Origin: Clavaria fumosa
Taxonomy: Eukaryota; Basidiomycota; Agaricomycetes; Agaricales; Clavariaceae
Length of the DNA stretch: 64,000 bases
NCBI GenBank assembly: GCA_951802425.1
Contig: OX637796.1
Coordinates: forward strand, 3,038,001 to 3,102,000
Direction: 5' to 3'
The notes under the pieces are model-generated. The model was not told the DNA's origin. It did no database searches and saw only the letters and a program-made list of their open reading frames with translations. Each line of letters starts with the position of its first letter. The stretch's first letter is position 1. The position numbers and the translations under genes were made by a program. Shown here in pieces: positions 21,653 through 33,300 of this stretch.

Positions 21653-23620
21653 CTATGACGCCAGTCTATGAGCTGAATTAGCCCTTGCTAGCCACACCCA
21701 GACTGTCCCTTGAGATCCGACGCTAACGATCAAGTTCCCTTCCATACCCATAGCGGTGGCCAGTATATGATCGTCCGTCTCGTGACCGCTTTCTATGATC
21801 CATGTTGGTGTATATACCGGGACTGCTGGCTGAACGTGTCCATTTTCTTCGTCTTCATCATTATCTCCGTCATCTAGTTGCATGCGTCGCGTCGTTTGGA
21901 CAAGATCCGTAGTGTGTGGAGGGAACTCTTTGGGAATAGGCGTAGGAAGATCCTTCACACTGATCATGCCGATTGTGTTCATGTCTGAGCGTGATATCAA
22001 GAGCAATGGGTCATGAGAGTCCGTGCAAAACATGTGCACATGAGGAGAACATGGGATTTTAAGACCGGGTTGGTCACGGATTACGGGAAGAGACGTGATG
22101 GCGACCATCATAAGGGAAGCTAGGTTCGGAAGGATCAAACGAGCCCAAAAGCGATACGAGTGGGCTCTCACAACTATCTCGATAATCCTGGTCAAATTCC
22201 CGTCAAAGAAAGAAATACTCGTGCAAATGGCAGAACGGACCGAGATACATCGTCCTACTCCAATAGAATCGACATTTGGGGGGAAGTACCTGTCGTGACC
22301 GAGCCAACGCCAATGCGTAAGCGTCCCAGGTTCCCACTTCAATCCGTTGTCGCGAACTAGTTTCGGGACTGGGGCACAATGTGTAACGAGCATATCATGA
22401 GTGACCCTGCACATGCTTGTCAGTCTACTTCACCCGTACAAAAAATCCTTACCAAGAAATGGACAAGACACAGCTTTTATGTACACAACTGCTAGAAAAC
22501 AACGGCTTGTCTACACGCCCTAACACTTGGTCTTCAAGCCAAGGAATGCGCCAGATCTTTACGGCACGGTCCATCTAGCGAACACTCGGTTTGATTTTCG
22601 ACAGCGTGCCGTCATCAACAAAACTTACACCACAAGTCGCAATTAGGTCCTTCTCGGGATGGAACGCCTAGTAGTAGATGTTGAGGCTAAACGATGACGC
22701 TATGGGTGTCATCACTCACGGCAGCGATCACATCTCCTTTATGTCCACCGGATCGATTTCCCACAAGGACAGCAACGCATTGTCCTACACCTTCGCCTTC
22801 GGATTGAGTCATATCTAGTCCATGAGCAGGTCCGGCTCTGCTCGGTAACCTCAAGAGGGGCCACGAGGGGTTGTTGGGCCTCTGCTTCGGAGCAAGCCCC
22901 AGATCATATATTCTGGTGGTGAAATCTGAAGCTGTCGTGCAGAACAAATACGGAAGTTTCGGATGGACCACCACTGATCTGATAGACTGGCATTCACTTG
23001 AGAATAATACTCCACCAAAGATTTTCGTACGTACACGGCCATGGCCGCGAAGGCTACCGATGATGCAGGATGCTTTGAGGTCAACAACATAGATAGATGT
23101 AGAGACGGCAAAAATGAGAAGGGGATCACAAGGCGCCGACTTTCTCAACGCCCATGCGACGCTCTTCACTTCGAGTTCCTTAAAAAAACGCGTTGAGACA
23201 TACGAGAAAATCGAGACCTAGAGATGCATACGTCTTTGAGTGGTATGACCGCGTCTACAGATTGTTTGTTTGATAAAGAGCGGATGATTACTCGACCGCG
23301 ACCACCGAGGGCAATTGCGCCAGTCCAGGTGCTAATCGTGAAGTTCCATTGAGAAACCCATTCTGTGTTGCAGAGCTCGCCGCCCCAGAGCTGTTCCAGA
23401 GAGCGATGGGTCCAGGGAAAGATGGCTACGCAGAGAAGGGGTCTCTGATCATTCGGGTTACCCTGAATGAAATTGTGAGCACGTGGTAGACAAATCGACT
23501 CTATTGCAATGCAATAAGGATAAGGAGACGGACAGGGAAGACACGCTCCAACCTAAACGGGTGAGGAGCCGCTCGGTTTCGATACCAAGGCTGGTCGGTG
23601 TCCTCGATGCTAGACAACAT
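21653..23620 (-). CDS. EED: EED-like WD40 protein (probable Polycomb PRC2 subunit)
   Basis: WD40 propeller matching EED in block order. ELEVKSVAWALRKSAPCDPLL with IYVVDLKASCIIGSLRGHG corresponds to EED's second blade. SIRSVVVHPKLPYLFCTTASDFTTRIYDL corresponds to the third. HKGDVIAAAFHPEKDLIATCG, then MDRAVKIWRIP after splicing, matches the CGMDxSLKLW blade. VHKSCVLSISWVTHDMLVTHC matches the next. The last blade reads GNLIVSVGSQGTVWVW. EED binds H3K27me3 and activates the methyltransferase EZH2/E(z) in PRC2. The start at 23620 (MLSSIEDTDQPWYRNR) is a reading that keeps the first two exons in frame. Another WD40 protein cannot be excluded, because WD40 families resemble each other. Confidence 0.6.
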
Positions 23621-23691
23621 GACTCGCGTTTTAACTTCACAGACGTAAGTCACATGCAGGATAGCCCACAACTGAAAAGGCAGGTACGAAA

Positions 23692-24532
23692 CTACGGTCT
23701 CATGCCTAAAGTCCGCTCAAACCAATCCACTGCGGCCAGGTCCATTACCACCCGCTGCCACTTCACGATGGTATACACGTTGAGGTCCTTCGCGGTAAGG
23801 GCATCCACCATTGGAATATTCCCACTGGAACGAGCCAATCCGACAGATAACTTGTCCTCGCCGGTCACGAATAACGTCTTCCGCCAGCCCAATTCATCGA
23901 TTCGTTTTGCCAGGAGTTTCGTCTTGAGGTGCGGCCACTTGAGGCTCTCCACCACACCAAATCTCTCGTTTCTGACCTTGGAACTCAAGGCCACTCGCAT
24001 CCCCATCTCGATCACTTTCCTAGGGAGCTTGGTGCTGAAGTCTCTTGGTTTCGGGCCAAATGCCACCCCACCGCCGCGACGAATCGGACTGTATGCATCA
24101 CCAACGCGGGCTCTCCCAGTCCCCTTCTGAGGTTGTATCTTGATACCAGATCCACGAACCTCGCCGCGCGTTTTTGTGTTAGCGCTGCCTTGACGAAGAG
24201 AATCGAGGTAATGGACGACGCAGAGATGGAGAATATCGGTTCGGATTGGATGATCGAATATGGTAGGGTCAAGCACCGCAACCTTCGAAGATGGTGGAGG
24301 TTCATCAGGGTTCGGAATCAACAGAGACGATAGTTCCAGGTATATAGGTGGTCTAGCTTTCAGGTACATTTCAGTAGAGGAACAGTAAGCGATGGACTTG
24401 CACACCTGACAGTGAAGCCTTTTCCTGAGAGAACATTAATGGGAGGCCACCGTTTTTCTGTGTGATTGCTAACGCGCTCATCCGACGGCGGCAGGCAAAA
24501 GCGAACAATCTGGTAGCTGGTGGTCTGAACAT
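23692..24532 (-). CDS. YML6: Mitochondrial large-subunit ribosomal protein uL4m
   Basis: Component of the mitoribosome large subunit. Exon 1 (24532-24406) encodes a presequence, MFRPPATRLFAFACRRRMSA; exon 2 (24356-23692) encodes the rest, 263 residues in total. uL4 signatures: IFDHPIRTDILHLCVVHYLDSLRQGSANTKTRGEVRGSG, then KIQPQKGTGRARVGDAYSPIRRGGGVAFGPKPRDFSTKLPRK, the conserved loop that reaches the exit tunnel, here assembled from consecutive residues of exon 2. DELGWRKTLFVTGED and ALTAKDLNVYTIVKW follow. The 49-bp intron is required to link the presequence to ARPPIYLEL. It lies 71 bp upstream of the EED-like start on the same strand and is divergent from uS9. Confidence 0.92.
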
Positions 24533-24857
24533 GCCCTCTGAGTGAGGGGTGTATACACAAGCTCAGTGGGCATCGAAACTTCCCACGCTTCCTCTGACGT
24601 TTGGTTCGGTGTCACAACGCTCTCATCGTCGACTCAGAGCTCATTCGTCTTGCGTATTCCAGGTAAGTTGTTTCAGCCAGGCCATCCAGGTCCAATCTAT
24701 ACCATATGCTCGCAAATTTGGTACCGACCGTCCAGACTTTACGTTGGATGGAGTATTTGCAGCAGCGATGCAGCGTTGCCACCTCGTACTCAGACATTCT
24801 AGTGACCCTGCTCGCTCAACATCATTCTCTTAGCTAGCGCATAAATTAATTTCGAAG
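24533..24857. promoter_or_regulatory. Divergent promoter region of uL4m and uS9
   Basis: 325 bp between two ribosomal protein genes read outward. A strong donor-like site (ccag|gtaagttg, near 24660) suggests a 5'-UTR intron of uS9 or an alternative transcript. Two overlapping plus-strand open frames of 86 and 94 codons have no family resemblance and are not called as genes. Confidence 0.4.
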
Positions 24858-25404
24858 ATGGCTACACCCTCAAAAGCCGTCCAGACATTTGGCAAGAAAA
24901 AAGTCAGTGCTCTCTGCGGTGCTCGTACTATGTTGCTCATCGTTTCCGTGATAAGACCGCCACTGCGGTTGCTCACGCAAAAGAAGGTCGTGGTCTCATT
25001 CGTATAAATGGCTCGCCTCTCCACCTTGTTCAGCCAGAGATCCTTCGCTTCAAAGTTTATGAGCCCGTTCTTGTAGTTGGAGAGGAGCAATTCGGCGAGA
25101 TGGACATCCGAGTGCGCGTCTCAGGCGGTGGACACACATCCCAGATCTACGCCATCCGTCAAGCCATTGCCAAAGCCGTTGTGGCCTATCATGCCAAGTA
25201 CACTGACGCTTGGAGCGCAATGGAATTAAAGAAGAAGCTCATCGCGTATGATCGGACATTATTGATTGCGGACCCGAGGCGGATGGAACCCAAGAAGTTT
25301 GGTGGTGGTGGTGCCCGTGCCCGCAGACAAAAGAGGTGTGTTTTCGCATTGGACGATCAGGTCCCAATCCTGTTTCTGACCACCTCCAACACAGTTATCG
25401 TTGA
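24858..25404 (+). CDS. RPS16: 40S ribosomal protein S16 (uS9)
   Basis: Cytosolic small-subunit protein whose C-terminal tail touches the P-site tRNA. Exons 24858-24902, 24956-25335 and 25395-25404 give 144 residues, the expected size. Sequence: [15 protein letters not shown], then [88 protein letters not shown] and ARARRQKSYR. The final coding exon is only 10 nt (completing Ser, then Tyr-Arg-stop); without it the universal SYR end is lost. The 59-bp last intron has gtgtgt and acacag ends. The gene is convergent with NDUFA11. Confidence 0.96.
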
Positions 25405-25667
25405 GCGTAGTCTGCTATGCTTTGCCTTCGCTTGCTTCTCACATACCTCCTTTGTATCATACTGCCACGCGGCCTTTAGTTAGATCCATTACTGTGCCGC
25501 ATCTATGAGGCAAAGGATTGATTGACCGGGGTTTGCTGAATATTCGCTGCTCGTTACGTGCACGCTCCGCGTGGACCCGCTCTAAGCTTGCCAATTATTG
25601 GAAGGCGTCTCGTTTTCAACGAGTCTCTCTATCCACGAATGCGAATCGTGTTGTCCCGGTCAGACTT

Positions 25668-26263
25668 CTACTGGGAAGTGTTATCTTTGCTTTGTCTGGC
25701 CTTCGCAAGCTGTTCAGATAGTGATTCCTTTAAAAACGACGCTCTTCTCTCCTCAAAAGAAGTGGGTATTTTGGTAAAGTTTCCTGCCCAATCGAATGTG
25801 CCCACAGCAGCACCAATGACGGCACAAGAAGTGATTGCGAGCGGTAGTGACCGAGCTATAAAATACATCCTGACGGTTAGATTCTGATATGAAAGCATTG
25901 TGGTTCGAGTCACAGTACCTCGAATGCCTGCTAAGAAACCCGCTGCGCATCCACCAGCTGCGCCGTTTATCGGATCGTCCACCTTTCGTTGGTTAGCGAC
26001 CACACATTCGGTGAATGCGAAAGTTGCACCCATAGCGGCTGGAATTGTTTGGTTTTAAGTCCTGCAGATACCTAGACACGGAAGAGCGTACCGAAAACGC
26101 CTATGGTGCTTCCGGTCCTCGTGAGGAACCCCATTGCGCCTCGTGTGTGCTTGTCTAAAGCATTTTGGATGGCACTCACGAAGGCGCCGACGGTGGCTCC
26201 TTGGAGTCCCACTCTTATGGTGTTGTCCACCGTTGGCTTCATTTCGTAAGTCGCCATCGTCAA
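25668..26263 (-). CDS. NDUFA11: NADH:ubiquinone oxidoreductase subunit NDUFA11 (B14.7), Tim17-family fold
   Basis: Accessory membrane subunit of mitochondrial complex I. Exon 1 (MTMATYEMKPTVDNTIRVGL, VGAFVSAIQNALDKHTRGAMGFLTRTGSTIGVF) joins by a GT-AG intron to AAMGATFAFTECVVANQRKVDDPINGAAGGCAAGFLAGIR, and then by a 62-bp intron to ARSLPLAITSCAVIGAAVGTFDWAG. The glycine-rich GAxGGCAAGFLAG helix pair and the TRTGSTIGVF block are Tim17/22/23-like and match fungal NUO-21.3-type NDUFA11. The tail FEERRASFLKESLSEQLAKARQ is hydrophilic. ATGs at 26263 and 26257 are equally plausible starts. The gene is divergent from DRS1. Confidence 0.85.
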
Positions 26264-26452
26264 CGCGAGAGACAGGAAAAGCGTGTGAGAGTGAGAAAAA
26301 ACGTTGAAGCCGGGAGTGACCGAACGATCACAGCACTACAACTTGAAGTGAAGTGCTCGCGAAGGCTACTACTAGTACTAGACTTTGAATCTCCGTCACG
26401 TGTCGAAAAACTCGAGAGAGTCTCAGGTCGCGACGTGCCCTGCGTTCCTGCC

Positions 26453-29067
26453 ATGGCAGTCGACGACTTCGTGCGAACCATTGACTCGGAACCAGAAAGC
26501 GATCAATCCGAGGTTCCAGACGTCCTCGACCCGGGCTTCACATTCGACTTCTGCGATGATCCCAGCGTAGACACCGGCGACCTCCGAGATATTGTGCACA
26601 TAGGCTCTAAGCCCGTGAGTTAACCTGTTTGAATAACGGTCAGACTTATTCAAGCTGCCAAGTTACCCATCTCTGTGGACGACATCATTGCAAGAAGGAG
26701 GCTCACGTCGCTCTCCGAGAAACGAATGAAGAAATCAAAGTTGGAGGACGTGTCAGTCGCTGAAGAAGACTCTGGGGAAGAGGTTGCCTCAAAAGCGGAA
26801 GAAGCTGCTTCCTCCCATAGTTCAAATGACCTTGACAAAGGGACTCACCCTGCCACTTCTGGAGAGGACGTGGATAGTGAACAGCCCGACAAAGGAACTT
26901 ATGGCGACAATTCCGACACGGATGATGCAATTTCTTCGCACTCAGATGATACCCAACCAGACACCCAGGCGGAGCTTGCCAGAAAAGCCGCTTTCTTTGA
27001 CTCCGAGACGCCTACGACGGACATTCACTCATCTTTCCTCACGATGAACCTCTCTCGCCCTATCTTAAAAGCACTGACTATCATCGGGTTCCAGAAGCCT
27101 ACGCCAATTCAAGCCGCCACGATACCCGTCGCTCTACTAGGCAAGGATATTGTTGGAGGTGCCATTACCGGGTCCGGCAAGACTGCGGCATTCATAATAC
27201 CAATGTTGGAGCGTCTTATTTATCGAGATAAGGGCCGTCAGGCTGCCGCGACTAGGTGTCTTGTGCTGGTCCCCACGCGCGAGTTGGCTGTTCAGTGCTA
27301 CCAGGTTGGCAACAAGTTAGCCGCTCACACTGATATCAAGTTCTGCCTCATAGTCGGCAAGTGCCTCTATCTGACGTGTAGGCCTCGCTCATCCGCTTCG
27401 AACAGGAGGACTATCTGTGAAGTCTCAAGAGGCTGAACTACGCAGTCGGCCTGATGTAGTGATCGCTACTCCTGGCCGTCTCATTGATCATATACGTAAT
27501 TCACCTTCCTTTACACTCGACAACCTGGATATCCTCGTTCTGGATGAAGCTGACAGGATGCTGTCCGATGGATTCGCCGATGAGCTTACCGAAATCGTAA
27601 AATCTTGTCCAAAATCCCGACAGACTATGCTCTTCTCTGCCACGATGACCGACTCCGTCGATGAACTCATCAAACTGTCTCTGCACAAACCTTTGCGCCT
27701 CTTCGTGGACCCGAAGCGTAGCACCGCGCGTGGTTTAATACAGGAATTTGTGCGCGTTCGTTCTGGCAAGGAGCAGGAGCGCTTAGCAATGCTCGTCGCC
27801 TTGTGTAAACGAACATACAGATCCGGGGTAATCATTTTCTTTAGGAGCAAAAAGCTCGCGCACCAACTTCGGATCTTGTTTAGCCTCCTGGGATTTAAAT
27901 GCGAGGAGCTCCACGGCGACTTGAGCCAAGAACAGGTTGAGTCCCAACGTGGCTTGGCCTACCCTTCCATCTCACTCTTAATCCTAGCGATTGCGGGCAT
28001 TGCAACAATTTCGAGACCACCTCGCGGACTTCCTACTAGCCACCGATTTAGCTTCCCGTGGCCTCGACATCAAGGGAATCGAAACCGTGATTAATTACGA
28101 TATGCCAACCCAATTCAACCAATATTTACATCGCGTTGGACGGACTGCAAGAGCTGGGAAGAAAGGGCGGTGCGGCTGCATGTCACCTCTTGACTGTTCC
28201 GGTCCATGTTGATCTTCATTGTCACAGATCTGTCACATTGGTAGGGGAAACGGATCGAAGGATGCTCAAGGCTGCAACAAAACATAGCGCCGATGCGAAT
28301 TCAGTTCGACATCGCGTCTTACCCTCGGAGGCTGTCTCGAGATGGGCAAAGAAGATTGAGGAGCTGAAAGCTGAGATGTCTGCGATACTTCAAGAAGAGA
28401 AGGAAGAGAGGCAGGTGAGCCACTCGATTGTTGTCATATTTCTGGAAGGACATATGACCTTTGTCGTTCCATTCCAGCTCAGACAAGCGGAAATGGAACT
28501 GAAGAAGGGGGAAAACATTATTGAGCACGGGGAGGAGATATTTTCTAGGGAACGTCGCACGTGGTTCCAGAGTTCCAAAGATAAAACAAGAGGTGAACAA
28601 GTGATACTGCGCCTCATGACTGAGAGCCTACAAGCTGACCGTCTTTACCATGTAGCTAAAAACAAGCAGCAACTTCAAGCTGCTTCAGTCAATCTAGGGA
28701 AACGGAAACGGCAAGATGAGGAGCCAAAGGTGCTTGTCTTTCTTTCAACACCATATGTGCGGTTCTCTGAAAGATGTGGCAGCCTAAACGGGACAAGTTC
28801 GCCGGGCTTTCTCGTAAGGACAAGAGACGCAAACTCGCCCTTGAAACGATGGACGAGTCCAAAAATCGCATGATGCGGGCGGCCATCCGGTCTGTCAAGA
28901 AATCGACACGACCGAGCAAAACGAGCTACGCACGTCCATCGCCTTCCAAGACGATGGACAAGAAGCATGTCAAAAAACGTCCCATCTCACGAAAACGGGG
29001 CGCATTTGACGAAGAAGTACGCCATACTTCCCAAGTGCGTAAACAATCAGCGCCCGGCCGCAAGTAG
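26453..29067 (+). CDS. DRS1: DRS1/DDX27-type nucleolar DEAD-box RNA helicase
   Basis: RNA helicase for 60S subunit assembly. A long acidic N-terminus precedes the helicase core. Motifs: Q-motif region [21 protein letters not shown], Walker [102 protein letters not shown] and [13 protein letters not shown]. The C-terminus has [29 protein letters not shown] and a basic tail ([21 protein letters not shown]) typical of DRS1. [14 protein letters not shown] lies between the two RecA domains. Several introns interrupt the core (for example near 27360, 27950 and 28170). The start at 26453 gives [13 protein letters not shown], the usual DRS1 opening. Confidence 0.92.
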
Positions 29068-29238
29068 CACTATCATTGTTTCGTTTGACTGAAGCAGCAA
29101 TTCAATCTGGAAGCGAAGTAATCGCAACTTTTCGATAAAGGCTTGAACCCATATATCTCAGCCTCCAATTTCGTGCCAGTTTTTTGATATTGCACGAGCA
29201 GAGAGAAGAGTCAAAGATGTACGATACAAGACCAGCAG

Positions 29239-30048
29239 TTATCTGTACCGGCGCAGACTGAGCGTGTTGTGTTTACGCCAGGTGGATCGGACTGGAGTGT
29301 GATTGTAACGATGGCCCTTGCCCAGTCCACGATTCTGACGGACGGATTGAGTGCAAACAAAGGCAGAAAGGTTCCCGGCCATACCTGCTTCCCAACACTG
29401 GTGAGACCGCGAGCCTCCCGGCGCTTGTGTACTGGTTTTGTGATCCAGTTGATGCGTGGATCACGACGAATCTGATGAGGGAGTCCATAAAATATCAGGA
29501 TAGAGATTGTCATGTCTCACAGCTTTATGATTAGGGTCGACGAGGATAACCTCGAAGTATTTGTAGACACCATCTTGATTCACCCAATACGAGTTCAGGA
29601 CGCGCAGGTTTCCACACCGTCTGCCAACACGCTCTTCTGCAACGCTCCTAAGGCTGCGTTGGGGCTTGAGGTGATTGACACCCTGGCGTACGGGCTTGCC
29701 ATAGGTAGCACCTGTGCGGTCCAGGGTTATCAAATGCAGGAAGAACGGAAGCTCGAATGACATGCCTTTGGGGACCTGCTTCTTACGATTTCCGCGCCTC
29801 ACGCGAATACGGTAGACCACAAAGCCTTGCTTGGCCTTGTAACCCAATCGCCGAGCCTTGTCGGGGCGAGAAGGACGTGAGGCACGGTGGATAACGTTCA
29901 ATTGGCGATATTCCCAGCACCTAGAACACTCATGAGGGAAAAAAACGTGATAACACAAGTGTACAACGCACCGGACGCGAAGAAGAAAGCGGAGGACGTC
30001 CGACTGTTTTTTCTTGTATAACTCCGTCACGTACTTGTACGCACCCAT
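29239..30048 (-). CDS. RPL15: 60S ribosomal protein L15 (eL15)
   Basis: Large-subunit protein eL15. Sequence: [26 protein letters not shown], an intron with gtgcgt and tctag ends, then [72 protein letters not shown] follows, then after another intron [24 protein letters not shown], and after a third [31 protein letters not shown] with stop at 29239. The termini and length (about 200 residues) match eL15 throughout eukaryotes. The segment with [19 protein letters not shown] contains the normal variable loop. It is convergent with DRS1 and divergent from the phosphoglycerate dehydrogenase gene. Confidence 0.95.
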
Positions 30049-30349
30049 TGTCTACAAGGAGAGTGAGCCCAAAGTCATCGCGCAAGGCTTGATCCCATCC
30101 ATCATCTCCGCCACTCCATTTGCTTAGCTCAATGGCGTGTATGACTGGACCGGCTTCGGAAATGTATGGCAAGAAAGATTGGCACTCACCGTCTACACAG
30201 TACGAGGTCGTCGTTGGAGTCTTGAGGCTGTCAGAGGCAAGTGGTGACGATGGTCACGCTGTGACATCAAGCGTAGTCCGATGAGGCTTTGGTTGCGGGT
30301 CTCCTAAGTTCTAATTACTTCGTGGTTCCTTGCCTCATAATTCAACAAT

Positions 30350-31769
30350 ATGAGAAGCGTCACAAGCTCACCCCCTATGCACTCTCTTTCACTCTCTCCG
30401 ACCTTCCCTCTCGTAGACCTCCGCCGCCCAGGGATGCAAGTCAGACCCTCGAAAGTGCTGCACCCAGTCCAGAAAGGCGAAATCAGGCTTTTGATCTTGG
30501 AAAACATCAGCCAAGAAGCTGTTGAAGCCTTTGAAGCGGAAGGATTCCGTGTCGATTACTATAAAGGATCTCTGGGCGAGGATGAACTCGTCGAAAAAAT
30601 TGGCCAATATCATGGCATTGGGATTCGTAGCAAAACCAAAATCACCGAACGTGTCATTAAAGCTGCATCCAAGGTGAATGTTATTGTGCAAACGCTCCGC
30701 AAGCGAGAGGCTCACAGAGCTGTGACAGCTTCTTGTCATTGGTTGTTTCTGCATAGGGACCAATCAGGTTGATATCGAGGCTGCTGTGAAGGCAGGCATT
30801 CCCGTCTTCAATTCTCCTTTTTCCAATTCCCGATCCGTGGCGGAACTTGTTATGGGCGAGCTTGTCGCCTTATCGCGCCAACTTTTTGAGCGTTCGTACG
30901 AGCTTCGCCAGGGGCTCTGGAACAAGCAGTCCAAGGGATGCTGGGAGCTGCGCGGAAAGACACTCGGGATCGTCGGGTACGGTCACATTGGCTCGCAACT
31001 GAGCGTGCTGGCCGAGTCGTTTGGCATGCGCGTCGTGTTCCATGACATAGTCAACCTCATGCCGCTAGGATCGGCGCGCCAGGTCAATTCACTCTCCACC
31101 CTGCTTAATGAGGCCGATTTCGTCACTCTCCACGTCCCTGAACTTCCAGACACAATCAACATGATTGGCTGGGAGGAATTGCAGCAGATGAAGAAGGGTG
31201 CATATCTCATTAATAATGCTCGTGGCAAAGTGGTGGACATCCCAGCTCTCATCCATGCCATTAAAAGCGGTCACATCGCAGGAGCGGCCCTTGACGTCTT
31301 CCCTGCCGAACCAGGAAAGAACGGCTCGCCTTTTGACGATGCGCTCAATCCATGGGCCAGCGAGCTTCGTTCTTTGAGCAATGTCATTCTCACTCCTCAC
31401 ATCGGTGGATCCACAGAGGAGGCCCAGCGGATGATCGGAGAAGAGGTTTCCGGCGCTCTCAAGCGATACCTGGGTTACGGAGTCACACTTGGCGCCGTCA
31501 ACTTCCCTGAAGTCGACCTCCGTGCCATCAGCCCAGAGCAAGATGACCAGATCCGCTTGTGCTACGTGCACATGAACCAGCCTGGTGTCCTCCGACGGAT
31601 CAACGAGATCCTCTCCCCTTACAACGTCGAGAAGCAGTATTCTGACTCGAAAGGAGAAATCGCCTACCTCTTAGCTGACATTGCCAACGTCAATGCAACA
31701 GATGTTGAGAAGCTCCAAAATCTGATTAGCGAGACTCCGTCCAATATTCTTACCAGAATGTTGGCGTAG
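30350..31769 (+). CDS. SER33: D-3-phosphoglycerate dehydrogenase (serine biosynthesis)
   Basis: Oxidises 3-phosphoglycerate to 3-phosphohydroxypyruvate with NAD, the first step of serine synthesis in the cytosol. Exons 30350-30673 and 30729-31769 (55-bp intron) give 454 residues. Motifs: IGIRSKTKITERVIKAASK, joined by splicing to LLVIGCFCIGTNQVDIEAA; the nucleotide-binding GKTLGIVGYGHIGSQLSVLAESFGM; MKKGAYLINNARGKVVD; and AALDVFPAEP with the catalytic His in ILTPHIGGSTEEAQ. A C-terminal ACT domain (HMNQPGVLRRINEILSPYNV, GEIAYLLADI) fits feedback control by serine, as in yeast Ser3/Ser33. Reading through the intron would lose the GCFCIG block, so the intron is firm. Confidence 0.95.
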
Positions 31770-32006
31770 ATTGCTGTCACTTCCACATGATAATGTTCCA
31801 TCAACTGGACTTTGACTAACTGTATTAATTCAAAGTGGATCAGCGCCATTCAACAGGTGCTCTATTGTTACAACAATTCATTTCTTGACCAGGTGAAATA
31901 TCAAGCGAATCGCGTGTCTTTTGTCTGCAACCAGTAGGGCGGACTTTGGCAGTGGGAGATCTTGCTGAAGCAAGGCCATGCAATAATGTTATATGCGTAA
32001 AAGTCG

Positions 32007-33281
32007 TCATGATGCCTCCTCCTCCGGATCACCGATTCCGCCGGCAAGAATTGCAAAATGCGTCTCCATCTCCGGGAGGCACGGTGAGTCGTAGATCTTG
32101 CATGTTCTTGTATTGCCGCGGGATTTCTTGAGTTGTAGCCTAACAATAACAATTAACACAATATGCCATGTCAATGAGACAACAAACCTAGTTGTAGACG
32201 CATGAGCCATGATATTTCCTCCAATAGGTTTCTTCTCATTGGAGGCGTATGGGCCAGCTGATGCATCAGGATTCGACATTACTTGATTGGTCACAACGAC
32301 GGCGATTCCGAACTGGTTTTGCCGTCCATGAACATCATACTTACAAGGGCTTAGAATACAACAAACCTCATCGGCCAGGCGTTGGAGCGTCCTTAGAAAT
32401 TTACCAAGGTGACTTTGTCTTGAAGACAATTCGCCACGTCCAGTGAAGTCCGTGCGATAGAGAGCCGTACACGAATCGACGATAAGCAGACAAAATCTGC
32501 AGCCAGAATTCAGCTGAGGACGCGAAAAGGTTGAGGGACACGAACCTCGACTCAGACATCAGCGCGCTGGCAATGGTCAGCAGTGCGTTTTGGTGATCGG
32601 CATTATATGCCCTCGCATATGCCACGTTATCTAACACCTCTTCGCCGTTTAGACCATACCTCTCCGCCACGGCCAGAAGGCGTACAGGACGGAATGTCCC
32701 CTCGGTATCGATATAAAGGCATTTGCCCTCACCACCCCCCATACTGACGGGCAACTGGCAGGTGACCGCGAGTGTATGGCAGAGCTGAGACTTCCCGGTA
32801 CGAAATTCGCCAAACAGCTCGGTTATGGCTCCCGTTTCAATCCCTCCTATAGCTCCACTCGCATGAGAGAATTCAGCATACTTGGACCAGAAAAACGTAC
32901 CCCCCAACAGCGCATCTAGTTGCTTTGAACCTGTCGTGATGTGAACCAGTTCTGATCTCCTGGCATGAACTTCTGTTGCGCTCTGAAATCCAAGAGGGAC
33001 AATCTTTTGCGCTACGATATCATGTTCTGAGCGTCAGGTTTGGGTTTCAATGCGTGTTACTGACCTTCGGCCAAAATTTTGTCTGCTTTCTGATCGGATA
33101 TACCTTTAATACTGATAAGTGCTTTCTTCGGCGTGAACGCGACAGCTTCGACGGTATGAAGACCGGCATCCATTAGCTTCTTGATATCTTGTGGGTGAAT
33201 CCCAGCCTCCTGAAGCTTGGCAACAAGCAGAGGCCCAGAGAATTCGACGGTATCCACTTCCTGGTGTGAGCCTTGCGACAT
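32007..33281 (-). CDS. RAD51: RAD51 recombinase
   Basis: Eukaryotic RecA homologue that forms nucleoprotein filaments for homologous recombination. The N-terminal helix-hairpin-helix domain reads [43 protein letters not shown]. The core has Walker [50 protein letters not shown], the Walker B region [24 protein letters not shown]2 block [11 protein letters not shown] with [16 protein letters not shown], and the end [23 protein letters not shown] and the DSPCLPE tail favour RAD51 over DMC1. The ATG at 33281 ([14 protein letters not shown]) is preferred; an in-frame ATG at 33329 would place ACGCGT boxes inside the coding sequence. Several short introns are present. Confidence 0.93.
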
Positions 33282-33300
33282 CTCGGGGCTTAGATTAGTG

